Shown: positions 26,101 through 35,100 of the stretch, in pieces
How the letters are laid out: every line of letters starts with the position of its first letter
Numbering within the stretch: the stretch's first letter is position 1
Source: Glandiceps talaboti
Taxonomy: Eukaryota > Hemichordata > Enteropneusta > Spengelidae
Reading direction: 5' to 3'
NCBI RefSeq assembly: GCF_964340395.1
Contig: NC_135552.1
Span: 6,994,994-7,058,993 of the forward strand
Length of the DNA: 64,000 nucleotides
The notes under the pieces: model-generated
What the model was told of the DNA's origin: nothing
What the model saw: only the letters and a program-made list of their open reading frames with translations
Database searches by the model: none
Program-made: the position numbers and the translations under genes

Positions 26101-29100
26101 AATTCACATGTCTAGAGGGAAAGTGTATCCTACAGAAGCAAGTTTGTAATGGCGTAATCGATTGTGCTGGTGGTATGGACGAATCTGTAACCCTCTGTGG
26201 ACCAACATGCGATGATTATGAATGTTCAACCGGGGAATGTATATCACGCAAAGATTTCTGTAATGATGTTAATGATTGTGCAAGTGGAGAGGATGAGAAG
26301 GGATGCCCATGTAAAGATACGGAATTCGAATGTGTAAATGGCAAATGTATAGCGCTATCTCAAAGATGTAATGGTGTGTGGGATTGTCCCAGTGGTTCGG
26401 ATGAAACAGTGGCACTTTGTGGTTGTCCACCAACACAATTTACATGTCCTGAGGGAAACTGTATTCTACAGTCAAAGTTGTGCAATGATATAATGGATTG
26501 TGCTGGTGGTGCAGATGAATCTGTGTCCCTCTGTGGACCAAAATGTGATGGTTATGAGTGTTCGACCGGAGAATGTATTTTACCAAGTGATTTCTGTAAT
26601 GATGTTAATGATTGTGCAAGTGGAGAAGACGAGAAAGGATGTCCATGTAAAGATACCGAATTTGAATGTGCCAATGGCAAATGTTTACCTCTATCCAAAT
26701 GTTGTAATGGTGTGTGGGACTGTCCTAGTGGTACGGATGAAACAGTGACGCTCTGTGGTTGTCCACCAACACAATTCACATGTCCTGAGGGAAAGTGCAT
26801 CCTACAGAAGCAAGTTTGTAATGGCGTAATCGATTGTGCTGGTGGTATAGACGAATCCGTAACCCTCTGTGGACCAACATGCGATGATTATGAATGTTCA
26901 ACCGGGGAATGTATATCACCAAAAGATTTCTGTAATGATGTTAATGATTGTGCAAGTGGAGAGGATGAGAAGGGATGCCCATGTAAAGATACGGAATTCG
27001 AATGTGTAAATGGCAAATGTATAGCGCTATCTCAAAGATGTAATGGTGTGTGGGATTGTCCCAGTGGTTCGGATGAAACGGTGGCACTTTGTGGTTGTCC
27101 ATCGACACAATTTACATGTCCAGAGGGAAACTGTATTCTACAGTCAAAGTTGTGCAATGATATAATGGATTGTGCTGGTGGTGCAGATGAATCTGTGTCC
27201 CTCTGTGGACCAAAATGTGATGGTTATGAGTGTTCGACCGGCGAATGTATTTTACCAAGTGATTTCTGTAATGACGTTAATGATTGTGCAAGTGGAGAAG
27301 ACGAGAAAGGATGTCCATGTAAAGATACCGAATTTGAATGTGCCAATGGCAAATGTTTACCTCTATCCAAATGTTGTAATGGTGTGTGGGACTGCCCTAG
27401 TGGATCAGATGAAACAGTGACGCTCTGTGGTTGTCCACCAACGCAATTTACATGTCCAGAGGGAAAGTGTATCCTACAGAAGCTAGTTTGTAATGGCGTA
27501 ATCGATTGTGCTGGTGGTATAGACGAATCTGTAACCCTCTGTGGACCAACATGCGATGATTATGAATGTTCAACCGGGGAATGTATATCACCAAAAGATT
27601 TCTGTAATGATGTTAATGATTGTGCAAGTGGAGAGGATGAGAAGGGATGCCCATGTAAAGATACAGAATTCGAATGTGTAAATGGCAAATGTATAGCGCT
27701 ATCTCAAAGATGTAATGGTGTGTGGGATTGTCCCAGTGGTTCGGATGAAACGGTGGCACTTTGTGGTTGTCCATCAACACAATTTACATGTCCAGAGGGA
27801 AACTGTATTCTGCAGTCAAAGTTGTGCAATGATATAATGGATTGCGCTGGTGGTGCAGATGAATCTGTGTCCCTCTGTGGACCAAAATGTGATGGTTATG
27901 AGTGTTCGACCGGCGAATGTATTTTACCAAGTGATTTCTGTAATGACGTTAATGATTGTGAAAGTGGAGAAGACGAGAAAGGATGTCCATGTAAAGATAC
28001 CGAATTTGAATGTGCCAATGGCAAATGTTTACCTCTATCCAAATGTTGTAATGGTGTGTGGGACTGCCCTAGTGGATCAGATGAAACAGTGACGCTCTGT
28101 GGTTGTCCACCAACGCAATTCACATGTCCAGAGGGAAAGTGTATCCTACAGAAGCAAGTTTGTAATGGCGTAATCGATTGTGCTGGTGGTATAGACGAAT
28201 CTGTAACCCTCTGTGGACCAACATGCGATGATTATGAATGTTCAACCGGGGAATGTATATCACGCAAAGATTTCTGTAATGATGTTAATGATTGTGCAAG
28301 TGGAGAGGATGAGAAGGGATGCCCATGTAAAGATACGGAATTCGAATGTGTAAATGGCAAATGTATAGCGCTATCTCAAAGATGTAATGGTGTGTGGGAT
28401 TGTCCCAGTGGTTCGGATGAAACGGTGGCACTTTGTGGTTGTCCATCAACACAATTTACATGTCCAGAGGGAAACTGTATTCTGCAGTCAAAGTTGTGCA
28501 ATGATATAATGGATTGCGCTGGAGGTGCAGATGAATCTGTGTCCCTCTGTGGACCAAAATGTGATGGTTATGAGTGTTCGACCGGCGAATGTATTTTACC
28601 AAGTGATTTCTGTAATGACGTTAATGATTGTGCAAGTGGAGAAGACGAGAAAGGATGTCCATGTAAAGATACCGAATTTGAATGTGCCAATGGCAAATGT
28701 TTACCTCTATCCAAATGTTGTAATGGTGTGTGGGACTGCCCTAGTGGATCAGATGAAACAGTGACGCTCTGTGGTTGTCCACCAACGCAATTTACATGTC
28801 CAGAGGGAAAGTGTATCCTACAGAAGCAAGTTTGTAATGGCGTAATCGATTGTGCTGGTGGTATAGACGAATCTGTAACCCTCTGTGGACCAACATGCGA
28901 TGATTATGAATGTTCAACCGGGGAATGTATATCACGCAAAGATTTCTGTAATGATGTTAATGATTGTGCAAGTGGAGAGGATGAGAAGGGATGCCCATGT
29001 AAAGATACAGAATTCGAATGTGTAAATGGCAAATGTATAGCGCTATCTCAAAGATGTAATGGTGTGTGGGATTGTCCCAGTGGTTCGGATGAAACGGTGG

Positions 29101-32100
29101 CACTTTGTGGTTGTCCATCAACACAATTTACATGTCCAGAGGGAAACTGTATTCTGCAGTCAAAGTTGTGCAATGATATAATGGATTGCGCTGGTGGTGC
29201 AGATGAATCTGTGTCCCTCTGTGGACCAAAATGTGATGGTTATGAGTGTTCGACCGGCGAATGTATTTTACCAAGTGATTTCTGTAATGACGTTAATGAT
29301 TGTGCAAGTGGAGAAGACGAGAAAGGATGTCCATGTAAAGATACCGAATTTGAATGTGCCAATGGCAAATGTTTACCTCTATCCAAATGTTGTAATGGTG
29401 TGTGGGACTGCCCTAGTGGATCAGATGAAACAGTGACGCTCTGTGGTTGTCCACCAACGCAATTCACATGTCCAGAGGGAAAGTGCATCCTACAGAAGCA
29501 AGTTTGTAATGGCGTAATCGATTGTGCTGGTGGTATAGACGAATCTGTAACCCTCTGTGGACCAACATGCGATGATTATGAATGTTCAACCGGGGAATGT
29601 ATATCACTCAAAGATTTCTGTAATGATGTTAATGATTGTGCAAGTGGAGAGGATGAGAAGGGATGCCCATGTAAAGATACAGAATTCGAATGTGTAAATG
29701 GCAAATGTATAGCGCTATCTCAAAGATGTAATGGTGTGTGGGATTGTCCCAGTGGTTCGGATGAAACGGTGGCACTTTGTGGTTGTCCATCAACACAATT
29801 TACATGTCCAGAGGGAAACTGTATTCTGCAGTCAAAGTTGTGCAATGATATAATGGATTGCGCTGGTGGTGCAGATGAATCTGTGTCCCTCTGTGGACCA
29901 ACATGTGATGGTTATGAGTGTTCGACCGGCGAATGTATTTTACCAAGTGATTTCTGTAATGACGTTAATGATTGTGCAAGTGGAGAAGACGAGAAAGGAT
30001 GTCCATGTAAAGATACCGAATTTGAATGTGCCAATGGCAAATGTTTACCTCTATCCAAATGTTGTAATGGTGTGTGGGACTGCCCTAGTGGATCAGATGA
30101 AACAGTGACGCTCTGTGGTTGTCCACCAACGCAATTCACATGTCCAGAGGGAAAGTGCATCCTACAGAAGCAAGTTTGTAATGGCGTAATCGATTGTGCT
30201 GGTGGTATAGACGAATCTGTAACCCTCTGTGGACCAACATGCGATGATTATGAATGTTCAACCGGGGAATGTATATCACTCAAAGATTTCTGTAATGATG
30301 TTAATGATTGTGCAAGTGGAGAGGATGAGAAGGGATGCCCATGTAAAGATACAGAATTCGAATGTGTAAATGGCAAATGTATAGCGCTATCTCAAAGATG
30401 TAATGGTGTGTGGGATTGTCCCAGTGGTTCGGATGAAACGGTGGCACTTTGTGGTTGTCCATCAACACAATTTACATGTCCAGAGGGAAACTGTATTCTA
30501 CAGTCAAAGTTGTGCAATGATATAATGGATTGTGCTGGAGGTGCAGATGAATCTGTGTCCCTCTGTGGACCAAAATGTGATGGTTATGAGTGTTCGACCG
30601 GAGAATGTATTTTACCAAGTGATTTCTGTAATGATGTTAATGATTGTGCAAGTGGAGAAGACGAGAAAGGATGTCCATGTAAAGATACCGAATTTGAATG
30701 TGCCAATGGCAAATGTTTACCTCTATCCAAATGTTGTAATGGTGTGTGGGACTGCCCTAGTGGATCAGATGAAACAGTGACGCTCTGTGGTTGTCCATCA
30801 ACGCAATTCACATGTCCAGAGGGAAAGTGTATCCTACAGAAGCAAGTTTGTAATGGCGTAATCGATTGTGCTGGTGGTATAGACGAATCTGTAACCCTCT
30901 GTGGACCAACATGCGATGATTATGAATGTTCAACCGGGGAATGTATATCACGCAAAGATTTCTGTAATGATGTTAATGATTGTGCAAGTGGAGAGGATGA
31001 GAAGGGATGCCCATGTAAAGATACAGAATTCGAATGTGTAAATGGCAAATGTATACCGCTATCTCAAAGATGTAATGGTGTGTGGGATTGTCCCAGTGGT
31101 TCGGATGAAACGGTGGCACTTTGTGGTTGTCCATCAACACAATTTACATGTCCAGAGGGAAACTGTATTCTACAGTCAAAGTTGTGCAATGATATAATGG
31201 ATTGTGCTGGTGGTGCAGATGAATCTGTGTCCCTCTGTGGACCAAAATGTGATGGTTATGAGTGTTCGACCGGAGAATGTATTTTACCAAGTGATTTCTG
31301 TAATGATGTTAATGATTGTGCAAGTGGAGAAGACGAGAAAGGATGTCCATGTAAAGATACCGAATTTGAATGTGCCAATGGCAAATGTTTACCTCTATCC
31401 AAATGTTGTAATGGTGTGTGGGACTGCCCTAGTGGATCAGATGAAACAGTGACGCTCTGTGGTTGTCCACCAACGCAATTTACATGTCCAGAGGGAAAGT
31501 GTATCCTACAGAAGCAAGTTTGTAATGGCGTAATCGATTGTGCTGGTGGTATAGACGAATCTGTAACCCTCTGTGGACCAACATGCGATGATTATGAATG
31601 TTCAACCGGGGAATGTATATCACGCAAAGATTTCTGTAATGATGTTAATGATTGTGCAAGTGGAGAGGATGAGAAGGGATGCCCATGTAAAGATACGGAA
31701 TTCGAATGTGTAAATGGCAAATGTATAGCGCTATCTCAAAGATGTAATGGTGTGTGGGATTGTCCCAGTGGTTCGGATGAAACGGTGGCACATTGTGGTT
31801 GTCCATCAACACAATTTACATGTCCAGAGGGAAACTGTATTCTACAGTCAAAGTTGTGCAATGATATAATGGATTGCGCTGGTGGTGCAGATGAATCTGT
31901 GTCCCTCTGTGGACCAAAATGTGATGGTTATGAGTGTTCGACCGGAGAATGTATTTTACCAAGTGATTTCTGTAATGATGTTAATGATTGTGCAAGTGGA
32001 GAAGACGAGAAAGGATGTCCATGTAAAGATACCGAATTTGAATGTGCCAATGGCAAATGTTTACCACTATCCAAATGTTGTAATGGTGTGTGGGACTGTC

Positions 32101-35100
32101 CTAGTGGTACGGATGAAACAGTGACGCTCTGTGGTTGTCCATCAACGCAATTTACATGTCCAGAGGGAAAGTGTATCCTACAGAAGCAAGTTTGTAATGG
32201 CGTAATCGATTGTGCTGGTGGTATAGACGAATCTGTAACCCTCTGTGGACCAACATGCGATGATTATGAATGTTCAACCGGGGAATGTATATCACCAAAA
32301 GATTTCTGTAATGATGTTAATGATTGTGCAAGTGGAGAGGATGAGAAGGGATGCCCATGTAAAGATACAGAATTCGAATGTGTAAATGGCAAATGTATAG
32401 CGCTATCTCAAAGATGTAATGGTGTGTGGGATTGTCCCAGTGGTTCGGATGAAACGGTGGCACTTTGTGGTTGTCCACCAACACAATTTACATGTCCAGA
32501 GGGAAACTGTATTCTACAGTCAAAGTTGTGCAATGATATAATGGATTGTGCTGGAGGTGCAGATGAATCTGTGTCCCTCTGTGGACCAAAATGTGATGGT
32601 TATGAGTGTTCGACCGGCGAATGTATTTTACCAAGTGATTTCTGTAATGACGTTAATGATTGTGCAAGTGGAGAAGACGAGAAAGGATGTCCATGTAAAG
32701 ATACCGAATTTGAATGTGCCAATGGCAAATGTTTACCTCTATCCAAATGTTGTAATGGTGTGTGGGACTGCCCTAGTGGTACGGATGAAACAGTGACGCT
32801 CTGTGGTTGTCCATCAACGCAATTTACATGTCCAGAGGGAAAGTGTATCCTACAGAAGCAAGTTTGTAATGGCGTAATCGATTGTGCTGGTGGTATAGAC
32901 GAATCTGTAACCCTCTGTGGACCAACATGCGATGATTATGAATGTTCAACCGGGGAATGCATATCACTCAAAGATTTCTGTAATGATGTTAATGATTGTG
33001 CAAGTGGAGAGGATGAGAAGGGATGCCCATGTAAAGATACGGAATTCGAATGTGTAAATGGCAAATGTATAGCGCTATCTCAAAGATGTAATGGTGTGTG
33101 GGATTGTCCCAGTGGTTCGGATGAAACGGTGGCACTTTGTGGTTGTCCATCAACACAATTTACATGTCCAGAGGGAAACTGTATTCTACAGTCAAAGTTG
33201 TGCAATGATATAATGGATTGCGCTGGAGGTGCAGATGAATCTGTGTCCCTCTGTGGACCAAAATGTGATGGTTATGAGTGTTCGACCGGCGAATGTATTT
33301 TACCAAGTGATTTCTGTAATGATGTTAATGATTGTGCAAGTGGAGAAGACGAGAAAGGATGTCCATGTACAGATACCGAATTTGAATGTGCCAATGGCAA
33401 ATGTTTACCTCTATCCAAATGTTGTAATGGTGTGTGGGACTGCCCTAGTGGTACGGATGAAACAGTGACGCTCTGTGGTTGTCCACCAACGCAATTTACA
33501 TGTCCAGAGGGAAAGTGTATCCTACAGAAGCAAGTTTGTAATGGCGTGATCGATTGTGCTGGTGGTATAGACGAATCTGTAACCCTCTGTGGACCAACAT
33601 GCGATGATTATGAATGTTCTACCGGGGAATGTATATCACGCAAAGATTTCTGTAATGATGTTAATGATTGTGCAAGTGGAGAGGATGAGAAGGGATGCCC
33701 ATGTAAAGATACAGAATTCGAATGTGTAAATGGAAAATGTATACCGTTATCTCAAAGATGTAATGAAGTGTGGGATTGTCCCAGTGGTTCGGATGAAACG
33801 GTGGCACTTTGTGGTTGTCCACCAACACAATTTACATGTCCAGAGGGAAACTGTATTCTACAGTCAAAGTTGTGCAATGATATAATGGATTGCGCTGGTG
33901 GTGCAGATGAATCTGTGTCCCTCTGTGGACCAAAATGTGATGGTTATGAGTGTTCGACCGGAGAATGTATTTTACCAAGTGATTTCTGTAATGATGTTAA
34001 TGATTGTGCAAGTGGAGAAGACGAGAAAGGATGTCCATGTAAAGATACCGAATTTGAATGTGCCAATGGCAAATGTTTACCTCTATCCAAATGTTGTAAT
34101 GGTGTGTGGGACTGCCCTAGTGGTACGGATGAAAGAGTGACGCTCTGTGGTTGTCCACCAACGCAATTTACATGTCCAGAGGGAAAGTGTATCCTACAGA
34201 AGCAAGTTTGTAATGGCGTAATCGATTGTGCTGGTGGTATAGACGAGTCTGTAACCCTCTGTGGACCAACATGCGATGATTATGAATGTTCAACCGGGGA
34301 ATGCATACCACTGAAAGATTTCTGTAATGATGTTAATGATTGTGCAAGTGGAGAGGATGAGAAGGGATGCCCATGTAAAGATACAGAATTCGAATGTGTA
34401 AATGGCAAATGTATAGCGCTATCTCAAAGATGTAATGGTGTGTGGGATTGTCCCAGTGGTTCGGATGAAACGGTGGCACTTTGTGGTTGTCCACCAACAC
34501 AATTTACATGTCCAGAAGGAAACTGTATTCTGCAGTCAAAGTTGTGCAATGACATAATGGATTGCGCTGGTGGTGCAGATGAATCTGTGTCCCTCTGTGG
34601 ACCAAAATGTGATGGTTATGAGTGTTCGACTGGCGAATGCATTTTACCAAGTGATTTCTGTAATGATGTTAATGATTGTGCAAGTGGAGAAGACGAGAAC
34701 GGATGTCCATGTAAAGATACCGAATTTGAATGTGCCAATGGCAAATGTTTACCTCTATCCAAATGTTGTAATGGTGTGTGGGACTGCCCTAGTGGAACGG
34801 ATGAAACAGTGACGCTTTGTGGTTGTCCAGCAACGCAGTTTACATGTCCAGAGGGAAAGTGTATCCTACAGAAGCAAGTTTGTAATGGCGTAATCGATTG
34901 TGCTGGTGGTATGGACGAATCTGTAACCCTCTGTGGACCAACATGCGATGATTATGAATGTTCAACCGGAGAATGTATATCACTCAAAGATTTCTGTAAT
35001 GATGTTAATGATTGTTCAAGTGGAGAGGACGAGAAAGGGTGTGTGAAGAAATGTTTGACATCGCAGTATGCTTGTTCTGATGGAAAATGCATTCCATTTA

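Noticed and set aside
25872-35040. CRISPR-like or satellite interpretation of the regular repeats
   Set aside because: The repeats are coding, contiguous without spacers, and follow LDLa cysteine patterns in an animal gene.
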